Below, piece after piece: positions 1 through 8,454 of a stretch of DNA of 12,410 bases. The notes under the pieces are model-generated. The model ran no database searches. It was not told the origin of the DNA and saw only the letters and a program-made list of their open reading frames with translations. The translations under genes were made by a program, and so were the position numbers. Every line of letters starts with the position of its first letter. Position 1 is the stretch's first letter. Source of the DNA: Larix sibirica (Eukaryota; Streptophyta; Pinopsida; Pinales; Pinaceae); NCBI GenBank assembly GCA_004151065.3, contig NWUY0300098980.1, positions 8,185 to 20,594 of the forward strand, in the 5' to 3' direction.

Positions 1-125
1 TAAACCATGATCAACAAAGTCAACCATATCCAACCATGGTCAACCATAGTCAACCATGGTTAGCCATAGTCAACCATGGTAAACCATAATCAACCATGGT
101 CAACCAAAGTTAACCATATTCAACC
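1..125. repeat. Degenerate 10-bp minisatellite (caaccatggt-type)
   Basis: About twelve consecutive decamers related to caaccatggt or caaccatagt fill the first 125 bases, almost in register with each 10-base block. Variants differ at one to three positions (tagccatagt, aaaccataat, taaccatatt). The ggt and agt forms partly alternate, suggesting a 20-bp higher-order period. The array decays after about 125 and starts before the window, so its full length is unknown. No gene-like reading frame is associated with it. Confidence 0.9.
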
Positions 126-457
126 AGACATTATAACCCTTATTGAAAGTCGTAATGCAACTTAAACATTCGGGAATGTAACAATTTTACATAAGTAATC
201 CTGTTAGGACCCCATATATTGTGATTATTTCTTTTTGCAAGTAAGGAAACATTATATTACATCAAAAATAAAAAGTACATGGCAAATTCAAAGGCCCATG
301 GCCAGTGCAAGAGAGCCGAAAGATAGTGCTATGGCGACCCAACAAGCTCCCAAATCCCTTAAAGATTGCATTGAAAGAATTGCTTACAAAAATGGCCATT
401 ATGCCACGTTGAGAAAGGCTGATTACCCAAAATATTACAGAATTGAAAAAGACTCTA

Positions 458-950
458 AACATAAGCAAAAACTGAAAGATAATGTGCAAGCTGAAGAATT
501 TCCACCTAAGTCGTGTTGTCCTAGTCGAAACCAAAAGGAGGAGACACCATTACTGCCTGAGCCTTGTCGTTAGCGTTGATGATGTCGGAACCAGTGAGAG
601 GGGTCACGCTGCGTAGAACTATGGTAGTGTGATCAACAATATCCATCGAGGCAGAGGAACCCTGACCAGAGATAAGAGACAGAATGGTAGAAAGGTTATT
701 TTATTATCCATAAGCTCCAGCTTAAAATGCAGATCCTCCAGATTACGTCGATTTTCAAAGCCATCTCTCAAAGAATAGTAATCGTCACAGAATTTTCCTT
801 AGAGTCCAAAGAAGGAGGTAACTCTGAGGAGGCCGACGAAGGAGAATTATTCACCGGAAGAGGCAGGCCCTGTGGGGGCGAGAGGGGTGGTATGTGTTCC
901 CCAAAACCCAAAGAACGTCCATAATTATCGAACCATTCCACAAAACATCT
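458..950 (-). pseudogene. Decayed coding remnant, family unknown
   Basis: On the minus strand three adjoining open stretches read like protein. Positions 950 to 771 give about 60 open codons (VEWFDNYGRSLGFGEHIPPL, followed by a Pro/Ser-rich part). A frameshift near 771 leads to about 23 codons (including NRRNLEDLHFKLELMDNK). A second shift near 700 leads to about 59 open codons containing DIVDHTTIVLRSVTPLTGSD and ending at a TAG at 521-523. Further in-frame stops follow at 506-508 and 455-457. No start codon, catalytic motif or zinc finger was recognised. Composition and the pattern of decay suggest an old retroelement gag-like or captured gene, but this is inference. A plus-strand open frame at 235-573 overlaps it and looks less protein-like. 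The family is not identified. Confidence 0.35.
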
Positions 951-1677
951 TCATTTTTCAGTGTTTCGATCCCTAGTCGGTGTTTATTACGATGAGATGG
1001 GCCATTATGAGTAGGGAAGACACTCAAGGAGGGAAGAGGAAAAATGGGATGGTTTGGGTGAGGTTTGTATGCTTAATAATGCAGTGGTTCATGTTTGAGC
1101 TTAGTATGATGGTGAATGACACAAACATGAAGGATGGGAGGAGACACAACAAGGTAATTTATACGATGAAGGAAACAGTTTTCGACTTTGTCCTACTTAG
1201 CATGTCTTCTCCTATGCATGAGAATTTGAGAGGTAAGCTTGTTGTTTTGAGTCATAGTAAACTTAGTTTGCAAAGGTCGTCTGTTAGTGGTTTAGAGTAT
1301 TTCCATAGGTGGTGGGTGTTGAATCTTCAGTGCCTTGTTCTATCTATTCGACCCAGTAAGGAAGAGAAGTCCGTGTATGAAGTGTTAGTCTTAGTATGGT
1401 TGAGCTCTCCTCCATTTGTTTGGATGCATAATAAAAATAAGTTTATGCATGGGGTGTTGGTCTTGGATTTGTTGAACCTGCCTTAGTTGGCTCTATTTCA
1501 TGGAGGAAAAGAGTTTTCCTATGGGTCTTTGGTTGGTGTTTGGTTGTGGCTTTGTTAAAATTATCTCTTGACTGGGTGAATAACAGAGAGGACAAACTCT
1601 TTCCCTCCCCACACCCCCATCAATGGGCTTACACTACCATTGTCCCAACATAGTCGAAAGTAAATAGTCTCAGTGAA
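951..1677. other. Unassigned stretch, no supported gene
   Basis: A 168-codon open frame (980-1486, plus) lies here. Its translation is rich in Met, Trp, Leu and Val, has no recognisable domain, and shows no upstream promoter or splice context. Reading the other strand gives a Thr/Asn/Pro-rich, stop-interrupted sequence. I see no repeat structure beyond G/T-rich segments around 1500-1560 and a C-rich segment near 1603-1620. It may be decayed transposon sequence linked to the remnant that starts at 1678, but nothing in it proves this. Confidence 0.4.
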
Positions 1678-2205
1678 ATGGTAGGGCATGGGAGGGGGAG
1701 AAAATCTCGCAGCGGAAGAAGTAGGGCCCCTACTTAGAAAAGGGCTCAACAAGAGGTTGATGAAACTTGAATGGTCTACCTACAGTAGGTGCCGAGAGAG
1801 ACTCGCGACCGACTCACCCAAGTTGAAAAATGGGTCAAGCATGAGGAAGTAGTAATGAATCCTAACCAAATAATGGAGGATATGCAACCATGGTCATAGG
1901 ACCCTGGCAACACTAGGTCTTGGGACACCAAATACTATAATACTTTGGCCTTTTATCGACATATTAAATCCCTTCTCGACAAAGTCTTAGATGAAGGGTA
2001 AGAGGAAAGAAATGAGATGAGACTCCAACTTGATGAAATTCAACTGCAAAATGGTCATATTATGGAGAGGCAAATCTTAATCTACAAGGCTATCACTTGA
2101 AAGGACTTGCCACCTCTTGGATCCCCTTCTATAACTGTTGTCGATCCTATACTAGGCCCTTCCCATAGTAAGTAGGTGCCTTTGATACATGATTCTGATG
2201 AATAG
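1678..2205 (+). pseudogene. Stop-riddled coding remnant of about 175 codons
   Basis: From an ATG at 1678 a single frame runs 175 codons without any frameshift to a TAG at 2203-2205. It is interrupted by seven in-frame stops at 1735, 1768, 1786, 1897, 1999, 2098 and 2173. The sequence between stops is strongly protein-like. A basic start (GHGRGRKSRSGRSRA) is followed by hydrophilic, helix-prone segments (VPRETRDRLTQVEKWVKHEE, RNEMRLQLDEIQLQNGH). Four of the seven stops are TAG, as expected if Gln CAG codons decayed by C-to-T change; TGA at 1768 could derive from Trp. This is typical of a methylated, silenced plant transposable-element gene. A basic N-terminus plus coiled-coil-like helices could fit a gag or accessory element protein, but I recognise no family motif. 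Function is unknown. Confidence 0.45.
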
Positions 2206-2215
2206 TTGTTGTTGT

Positions 2216-2239
2216 TTCAATTTTCAATTTTCAATTTTT
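2216..2239. repeat. Short (ttcaatt)n tandem repeat
   Basis: Three successive copies of the heptamer ttcaatt followed by a T run lie just after the end of the 1678-2205 coding remnant. This is a simple microsatellite-scale repeat with no evident function. Confidence 0.8.
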
Positions 2240-3002
2240 AATCACTAGTTATGTCCTATTTAGCTGAGTCTATATAGTTATTTACAATCATAGTTGTTGT
2301 TATAAGTTAGTACCTACATACATTTTAAATTTTGTAGCCAAGCATGACAAGTATCTCATAACCCCTGACTGACAAATAGTGCTTCTATCTCTAGTGTGGC
2401 TTCCCATGAGGAATGCTACTTTTAATCAAACTATAATTTTCCTTGCATGTTAATAGAATAATAGGGCTTATGAAAAAACTTTTATTTAGTAGATTGTATA
2501 GAAAAAAACATTATTAATGCACTAAATATACACCTAGAAGACATATTAATTGCATCGAGAGTAGGGAGGTGCTCTACAACCCAAAATGGGGAGATGTTGT
2601 AGCGCGTAACGTTGTGTAATGTTATGTAACATGCCGATATTGATTTCATCTTAAACCTAGATATATCAAGCACCGAGAGACATCAAATATATTGACAAAC
2701 AATAAGCACCCCACATTGCAACATTTAATTCCGCAGTTGCAGGGATGTGAGCCGTTGGATCTGATCCAATGATCAATCCACGAAATATATTGAGGTGTAA
2801 TTTTTTTAATGTGTAAAATATTTCAGATAACAAAAATTTACACCTCAAGAAAAATCCCTCTCTATACTAGATAAATCACAATTTAAAATGAATTTATACT
2901 AATAATATTATTAATTATATAATATATTAAATATACACTTATATATATATATATAACACATTAAAATCAAAATCAAAATTATAATTAATATAATTGTTTC
3001 AA
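2240..3002. other. A+T-rich noncoding stretch upstream of the exon
   Basis: No gene is supported here. The few open frames are short minus-strand ones of about 60 codons without recognisable motifs. A mixed-composition part (2540-2770) includes a short run of similar words (cgtaacgttgtgtaatgttatgtaacatg). It is followed from about 2780 by extreme A+T richness and a TA dinucleotide run around 2938-2955. It may be remnant transposon or matrix-attachment-like DNA; the sequence alone does not decide. Confidence 0.5.
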
Positions 3003-3104
3003 ATTAAATAAATTTAACGAAATATATTACTGAAATATTTTTGAAAAGCTTGCTAATTAAATAAATTTAACTAAATATATATACTGAAATATTTTTGAAA
3101 AGCT
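3003..3104. repeat. 53-bp tandem duplication, two copies
   Basis: The word attaaataaatttaac begins at 3003 and again at 3056, and both copies continue through ctgaaatatttttgaaaagct. The copies differ by a few substitutions and a small indel in the TA-rich middle. The offset is 53 bp. The duplication lies about 265 bp upstream of the start codon of the enzyme exon, at the edge of its likely promoter. Confidence 0.85.
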
Positions 3105-3109
3105 AACAC

Positions 3110-3368
3110 TATATATTTGATTATAATCTTTGCATAAGCTTGCTATGTGATATAATATTCCATGCACAAGAAGCACGTGTAAAACTAGTAGCTTGGAGAA
3201 CAAGTTAAAATGAAGGTGGTAGCCTTGTTTTTTATGTTGTCTTTGATTAAAAAAAAGAACAAAAAAAACAGAAAATTGATAAACTAATGTTGCGACTTCA
3301 ATTCCAAGGCCTAAATTAAAGCCATACATTGCACGCCTCTTACATTGTAAGCTGTAGCTGCCAAGGCC
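3110..3368 (+). promoter_or_regulatory. Probable promoter and 5' leader of the enzyme gene
   Basis: Upstream of the start codon at 3369 lie two TATA-like elements (tatatattt at 3110 and tataatatt at 3151) and a perfect G-box core cacgtg at 3174-3179. G-boxes are known plant binding sites for bZIP and bHLH factors. An A-rich leader follows, including a run of A at 3249-3256. The bases around the ATG (aaggccATGGcc) fit a strong plant initiation context. The transcription start cannot be set from sequence, and the TATA choice is uncertain because the whole region is A+T-rich. Confidence 0.4.
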
Positions 3369-3597
3369 ATGGCCGGTGAGGAGCTCCAGGATTCCTCAAT
3401 TTGTGCTCACGCAGGGTCCTTGTTCGCAGGGGATTCTAGCAATGCATTCTCTGGGAAGGCCTTGTGGCAATCTTCAGTTTACGAGTTCGATTCCCTGGAC
3501 GAGTTGGCCGCTGCCCGCTACGTTTACAGACGATATGGTTCTCCCAACTCCGACGAACTAGCAAAGGCTGTCGCCCTTCTTGAAGCAGCCGAACAAG
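3369..3597 (+). CDS. First exon of a Cys/Met-metabolism PLP-dependent enzyme
   Basis: The exon encodes about the first 76 residues of an enzyme of the cystathionine gamma-synthase / cystathionine beta-lyase / methionine gamma-lyase family. These are cytosolic or plastid PLP enzymes of sulfur amino acid metabolism, usually near 400 residues. Visible family marks are an ICAHAG segment (residues 11-16), [14 protein letters not shown] (33-46), and [20 protein letters not shown] (51-70). The latter matches the family's Y-x-Y-x-R-x-G-N-P-T region; Tyr53 and Arg55 correspond to residues that bind PLP phosphate in the neighbouring subunit. The start at 3369 has good context and no transit peptide precedes the domain, suggesting a cytosolic product. 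The coding frame runs to CAAG|GTACCC, so the exon ends at 3597 with one base of a split codon. Reading on gives 18 unrelated residues to a stop at 3651-3653. The lysine-bearing and substrate-binding exons are absent from the window. The exact reaction cannot be told from this part. Confidence 0.75.
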
Positions 3598-3601
3598 GTA
3601 C
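3598..3601 (+). other. 5' splice donor of intron 1
   Basis: The GT at 3598-3599 follows CAAG and gives AAG|GTA, a good plant donor match apart from C at +4. Family similarity stops exactly here, and the frame closes 18 codons later. This supports an intron rather than a truncated protein. The acceptor is not identified in the window. Confidence 0.6.
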
Positions 3602-3810
3602 CCACTATGCCTACAATGCTCCCATTTACGAATTTACAAAATATGCTTCATAATTTTGTTTTCTAAATTTACGCCTAATCGTAGAGAACACTATCTAACA
3701 ACTAGTTGAACCAGAAGTTCTTGACACATATGCAAAACATAAAAAAAGAAACTGGATCTGTTATCACCTCTGAGAGACTTATATGTTGTTGTTGTTGGCG
3801 TCCAAGTTAG

Positions 3811-3850
3811 AGAGGAGATTTCATAGTCATAGAAACAATATCAAGATGCC
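3811..3850. repeat. Third, partial copy of the duplicated segment
   Basis: A segment starting gaggagatttcatagtcat at 3812 resembles the one at 3991 (aaggagattttatagtagta) and at 4915 (gaggagattttatagtcaga). All continue as gaaacaat..caa..gccacaag. It shows that the local duplication history includes at least three events. The equivalents at 3991 and 4915 carry minus-strand TATAAAATCTCC; here the TATA is mutated to TATGAAATC. Confidence 0.7.
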
Positions 3851-3919
3851 ACAAGAAGGGTGCGTATAACTGTTGTTTGAACCAGGAAATACCACACCCT
3901 TGTGGTTGTCTCATTAGCA

Positions 3920-4787
3920 TAAGGATCATTGGATATGTATTCTATCGTGAACCAGCCATCACAGCCATGTGAGATAAAACACCAGGACGAAAGGAGATTT
4001 TATAGTAGTAGAAACAATTCCAAAATGCCACAAGATAGGGTCACAGCTGGGTCAGCTGTTGCTTAGTGTCCTTTACATTTTTCTCTGGCTCTTCTGAGTC
4101 AATCTTATGGGTTCTGATTTATCTTAAGTTCTCACTGTTTGTTCCATATGTTTCTCCTCTTATACTCTGTTGGCAGCATATTGGTATATGAGTATACAAG
4201 CGCTTTCCTACCTGGGAAGGATCTTGTGCTTCTATTCAAAATTTCCCATTTACTGACCTTTAGAAAGTTTCTGATTATATTGGAATCTTCTTAAGGATTC
4301 TTATTTTAGCATTATAACCTTGGGGTTCTGACTGCTTGGTTGGGGTTTGGGGGCATTACATACTTGGCAAAAAAATCCCTTCTATTTCGACTACAAGTCT
4401 TTGCAATTTCTGCATACTAAAAGCAAGCTAGAGAACAATAGGCATATGAAATGGATGGCTTATCTACAGCAGTTTCATCAAGTTACTAAGTGAAGGAAGC
4501 CTTAAAAGAAGGATAGACCATCTTAGTCAATCTCTGCCACTGCGGTTGATATCCACAGACACAATTCAGCTTAATTGAGGGCCAGCACTGTATTCTGCAT
4601 ATTCTACCTTTGAACCAATCTGCACCAAAGACTATCATATCGTTGACAATCTGTTTTTATACTATCCATAGTGGTTGTGATTCCCTCTTGGACATTTTGT
4701 CTGTGCTCAGTCTTGATGTCCTTGTTTAGGTCCTTGATAATTGCTTTGGCTTCCATAGGCACCATCCCACTACCCACAACCAATTAA
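3920..4787 (-). repeat. Tandem duplication, copy A, retroelement-like
   Basis: This segment and 4836-5552 are diverged direct repeats (offset 924 bp at the left, 830 in the middle, 775 at the right, through indels). Shared blocks include cattataaccttggggttc at 4310 and 5141, ttgcaatttctgc at 4401 and 5231, and a long block around atggatggcttatctacagc. On the minus strand the order is coding remnant, then TGTAATGCCCCCAAACCCC from about 4354, then TATAAAATCTCC near 4000. TGTAATGCCC resembles the start of many plant LTRs, and a TATA box about 350 bp further on would fit a U3 region. No clear polypurine tract or primer site was seen, so calling it an LTR is tentative. Confidence 0.6.
4486..4765 (-). 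pseudogene. Antisense coding remnant in duplication copy A
   Basis: From an ATG at 4765 the minus strand is open for 53 codons: it begins MVPMEAKAIIKDLNKDIKTE and runs to a TAG at 4604-4606. A second frame, overlapping from about 4700, stays protein-like to a TAG at 4486-4488 with only one internal TAA. It contains FGADWFKGRICRIQCWPS and GYQPQWQRLTKMVYPSF. The block GYQPQW is shared with copy B, where it lies in the equivalent frame, supporting that frame. Most likely one ancestral reading frame crossed a frameshift near 4700. The charged, helix-prone start could be a gag-like N-terminus next to an LTR, but no family motif is visible. Confidence 0.4.
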
Positions 4788-4835
4788 TTATTATGTTAGT
4801 TGGATACACTACTCCCTTGCGGCTGCCCTTTTTGG

Positions 4836-5552
4836 CTTAAGGATCATGGTATATTGGTACTTATATTCAATCACAAACCAGTCTTCACAACCAATGTGGG
4901 GAACACAAAGAAGAGAGGAGATTTTATAGTCAGAGAAACAATTTCAAAACACCACAAGATAAGGCCATAGGGTTGCTTCGTGTCATTTACATTTCCTCTA
5001 GCTCTTCTCAGTATATCTTCTGGGTTTTGTTTTATCTTAAATTACCAATGTTTGTTTCATATTTTTCTGCTCTCATACTCTGTTGGCAGCATATTGGTCT
5101 AGCTAATTATATTACAATCTTCTTAAGGATTCGTCTTTAGCATTATAACCTTGGGGTTCTGACTGCTTGGTTGGGGCTTGTGGGCATTACATATTTGGTA
5201 CGAAAACTCCTCTCTTCTGATCACAAGCCTTTGCAATTTCTGCGTACTCAGAGCAAGCTAGAGAACAATAGGCATTAGGCATATGAAATGGATGGCTTAT
5301 CTACAGCAGTTTCACCGAGTTATTAAGCGTAAAAGAAGCCATGAAAATAAGGATAGAACCATCTGAGCCAACCCCTTCCACTGTGGTTGATATCCATCCA
5401 GAGTGATCCCGATTCCCTCCAATAGCCTTTGTTGGTTTGTGCAAACCAGTTGGCCAAGGGATTCGGACATTTTATCTGTGCTCACTCTTGATGTCCTTGT
5501 TTAGGTTCTTAATAATTGCCTTGGCTTCTAGAGGCAGCATCCCACTCTCCAT
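4836..5552 (-). repeat. Tandem duplication, copy B, retroelement-like
   Basis: This is the diverged partner of 3920-4787, with the same minus-strand order: coding remnant (5552 to about 5312), TGTAATGCCC near 5180, then TATAAAATCTCC near 4920. Relative to copy A it lacks roughly 110 bp inside the coding remnant and a segment of about 90 bp between the TGTAATGCCC and TATA motifs, but keeps a 46-bp block that A has lost. Similarity stops near the ATG at 5552, beyond which the two flanks differ. That marks the duplication edge. Confidence 0.6.
5312..5552 (-). pseudogene. Antisense coding remnant in duplication copy B
   Basis: The minus strand starts MESGMLPLEAKAIIKNLNKD at 5552 and, in that frame, reaches a TAA where copy A has CAA. 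This is a C-to-T change that can be read directly from the pair. One base shifted, the frame continues TDKMSESLGQLVCTNQQRLL, then GYQPQWKGLAQMVLSLF, to a TGA at 5312-5314. Comparison with copy A indicates one ancestral protein, now broken by a frameshift and deletion in B. The family is not recognised. Confidence 0.4.
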
Positions 5553-5938
5553 AATGAGTTTGGTTGAATGACATTATATTTTGCATGGTTGACAAGGCGG
5601 GATTGGTTTTATGGTTTGTGAACACTTCAGCCAGCTTACAGTCATAGAGGCAATAAACTTAGGTGCATAATGCAGATCCTAATGTAGAATAGGAAATCTC
5701 AAAATAATGGGAAACCTGGTCTCTTATTGACTTTGGAAGTTTCAACTTAGGTTCAACTTATTATAGTTTGCTTGTCCGCAGTTTTAATGTGCCCTAGGTA
5801 ACATTATTTTCACTTTTTGATATTTGGTCAAACACCGACTGCTGAATTTCCATCTCTTAAAGACGTAATGAAACCAATCTATATAGAATGGCTGTAGGTT
5901 TGTCCTAGTTCAAGGATTGTTCCAAAATGCAAGCTTGT
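5553..5938. other. Noncoding spacer between duplication and LTR
   Basis: No open frame, repeat or motif of note was found. The last five bases before the LTR (cttgt, 5934-5938) are the candidate outer target-site duplication of the retrotransposon; its partner would lie beyond the other LTR, outside the window. Confidence 0.4.
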
Positions 5939-5990
5939 TGTAAGGTCCCACCTTACCAACCATCTAGATTCTATATATATATTCAACCTA

Positions 5991-6062
5991 GAACAACAAC
6001 CCAAAACTATCCCATAGTAGGAATATATATTCCTACTATGGGATAGTTTTGGGTTGTTGTTC
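5991..6062. repeat. Perfect 72-bp palindrome
   Basis: Bases 5991-6026 are the exact reverse complement of 6027-6062, with no spacer; the centre is gaatat|atattc. Arms begin gaacaacaacccaaaactat. Pairing continues imperfectly outward (caaccta against ttggttg, then TA runs on both sides), giving a stem of roughly 55 bp at 5970-6085. A transcript of either strand would form a long hairpin. It lies 52 bp inside the outer end of the LTR, within U5. Confidence 0.95.
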
Positions 6063-6073
6063 TTGGTTGGAGT

Positions 6074-6170
6074 TATATATATATATATATATATTCAAAC
6101 AGAAACATTGTCTCCCAATACAAATATTCACTACAACTTATGAGTTTTCAATATATATATATATATATAA
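6074..6170. repeat. Two TA dinucleotide runs
   Basis: Runs of alternating T and A of about 20 bp occur at 6074-6094 and 6150-6169, beside the palindrome. A shorter run at 5972-5981 lies on its other side. They could extrude or slip easily and may explain how the foldback formed. Confidence 0.8.
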
Positions 6171-6425
6171 TGATTCATAAATTATGTCCAAAAGTGCTGT
6201 GGACTACCCTTCTGAGAAATCGATTTCAATAAGGCTGACTAACCAAGGATTACACCATAATTGGGTTGCAAATTTCAGCCAAATTAAGCATAAATTGATG
6301 TCATCATTTAGGATGAAAATTTTCGGCCAAAGACTATTTACATTCAAGTTACAAACCCAGAGTTTATAACATTCATGGGCTGCAATTTCCTTATGAGAAA
6401 ATCAATTTTAATTCACAAACATAAA

Positions 6426-6516
6426 AGCTACAGCCTTTGAGAAGTTTATTCAAACATTTCACATACATGCTAGCTACAGCTTTTTGAGGAGTTTTGACAA
6501 ACAGTTCACATGCATG
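6426..6516. repeat. 46-bp tandem duplication inside the LTR
   Basis: Copies start at 6426 and 6472 with agctacagc, followed by tttgag-agttt..caaaca.ttcacat.catg in both. They differ at several positions. The second copy runs directly into a 13-bp copy of the LTR terminus (atgggacactaca, 6514-6526). Confidence 0.7.
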
Positions 6517-7673
6517 GGACACTACAACTCAAGGTATTAAATCAAACAGCTTGCAGCATTTAAGTTTAAAACTTTAAACCCCTCCACCATGGGAAATTTT
6601 AGCTAATCAATTGACAAGTAAGAACTGATTCAAATTATGCCTTTTACTACAGTTTTAACAATGGAACATACATTGGCTGACAAGTTCACAAACCTAGGTC
6701 ACAGAAAAGTTCCCACAAGCTAAAGTGTTTTCTGCAAAACTCCCCAGATTGTGGAGTTGGGTTCTGAAACTATTTTTTTTTAATCAAAACGGGGATTCCA
6801 GGCTCATATGGCACGGATCCCCCCTATAGTTGACCAGAAATGGAAAACGGATTTGCCCACAGACCTGATTCTTTAAAACTCAGCCAAAGTAATTTTACAA
6901 AGTTCTATTCATGGAGTTTTACAAACACATGGCATGCAAGGTAACCACTACAGCCATAGATGAAGTAATACTATACCAAAATATAATAAATCCTGTCTAA
7001 ACTTCACAAATCAACTCAGTAATATAATGTATGCTAAGGATTGGATTTCTATGACCAGCATGAATAAAATAAATGAGTAAAAATAACCAGATTATTTGAA
7101 CCTAGCATGCCCTCTTTAAACATTTACTTCCCAAGAAAAATCAATAGAATTGGAAAAGGAATATAAAAATAAATTTTTATTAGAACAACCATAACAGAAT
7201 TGTTAAACCTGCATAAATTTATAGGGAAAAATATGTATAATGACATAAAGACTTAGAGAAGAGAAGCAAGATTTATTTTTAGCTCTAGCAGTAATTTGTT
7301 TCCCTTAAAACCCTGCCTGGAAATTTCTTCCACACTACACATATTATGCATTACCAAGGATGCCCTACACTCTGTTTGGCACCTAGCTAAAATAGAACAT
7401 ACTAAGTGCTAAAAAACAAGCCACATGAATTTAATATTTCAACTAATAAAATATGATTAATTTCTTCAAGAAAATTAGATAAATTCCAATTAAATAAATA
7501 ACAGAATTTACCAAAAATTAAATATACAAAACTGATATTTTACCTGAACAAGGATGCTATCTTCCAAGTTGAATTTATCACTCCAGCATCTCCTCTTGCC
7601 AACTCAGCTGACCAACTGATTTTTCCACCCAACCTTATCCAAGGAGAACTTCTCCCCCTGGAACCCCCTAGCT

Positions 7674-7696
7674 GTATGAGCTCACAAACAGTACCT
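7674..7696. repeat. Inverted repeat arm in the LTR leader
   Basis: This 23-bp stretch is the reverse complement of 8455-8477 with a single mismatch. It contains the palindromic core gagctc. It lies about 150-200 bp downstream of the presumed minus-strand start of transcription, so it would be in the leader RNA. Confidence 0.8.
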
Positions 7697-7876
7697 GGGT
7701 GCAGCAATAGAAGTGATACAGGTAACTAAGGAAGAATCCTTTCTTCCTTCTAACACCAGTCAGCTCTTACTCAACCAGACAAGTTAGCTTAGAAAGCTAA
7801 TTCAGAAATCCTAGAGCCATTCCGGTAGCATTTGGGTACTCTCTAGGTCCCACCCCTAACCCATGGGGGTTGCTCT

Positions 7877-7885
7877 GTATTTATA
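7877..7885 (-). promoter_or_regulatory. LTR TATA box (minus strand)
   Basis: The minus strand reads CTATAAATACAG here, a canonical plant TATA box in otherwise mixed-composition DNA. Transcription would start near 7850 and run toward lower coordinates. This is the direction of the neighbouring integrase remnant, consistent with the U3-R border of the LTR. Confidence 0.6.
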
Positions 7886-8273
7886 GCCTCTGAATGGGGT
7901 GACACCTCACCCCTCTCATGTAAAATTATTTTCCTTTAATTTCAATAATTCCCTATTATTCATCACCTTCTATTGAGGTGGCAATCCCTCATTTTTTTGT
8001 TTTTATTTAATTAACTAATTACCCTAATATTGACCACCCCCGTGTGTCCTTTTTAGTTAATTTCATATTTTTAACTATCCATAATTAAATATTTCACCTT
8101 TTTTATTAAAATAATATTAAAGTTAAAAAGCCCCTCAAAAGTGGATAACTTTGAAGTTAAATTAATTCAAGGATTATCCTAGGTTGGCTTACCCGGTTGA
8201 TTGTTGCCCTTGAGTATTTTTCTGCTGGAAAATAGGGATTTTAGACCCCTATTGCGTGCCCCCCAGACTTATT

Positions 8274-8402
8274 AGGACTCCGCACCCTTTTCCTGTACCT
8301 AGGACTCCACGCCCTAGTAGATTCAAGACTCCGCACCCTGATCTATCCCATAGATCCAAGAATCCACGCCTTGATCTTCCATGGATTCAGGACTCCACGC
8401 CC
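8274..8402. repeat. GC-rich degenerate repeat cluster in U3
   Basis: Five copies of a 14-bp motif close to aggactccacgccc occur at 8274, 8301, 8325, 8358 and 8389, with spacings of 27, 24, 33 and 31 bp. Linkers share ccatagatc or ccatggattc words. The cluster lies about 400-520 bp upstream of the LTR TATA box. Directly repeated motifs in U3 often act as enhancers; that role here is inference. Confidence 0.75.
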
Positions 8403-8454
8403 TAACCTCCATGACTTCTCATCTATTCTTCCTGGAAGCTCCACGTTTGACTCA

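Noticed and set aside
235-573. Plus-strand open frame of 112 codons
   Set aside because: Lysine-rich, no motif, starts in a noncoding context, and overlaps a minus-strand remnant whose segments look more protein-like.
980-1486. Plus-strand open frame of 168 codons
   Set aside because: Met/Leu/Val-rich translation without domain, codon pattern or promoter; listed only as an unassigned stretch.
3598-3653. Extension of the enzyme exon to the stop at 3651-3653
   Set aside because: Family similarity ends at the GT donor and the extra 18 residues match nothing in the family, so this is intron read-through.
6184-6369. Plus-strand open frame of 61 codons inside the LTR
   Set aside because: Antisense to the LTR, no motif, and A+T-rich sequence gives such frames by chance.
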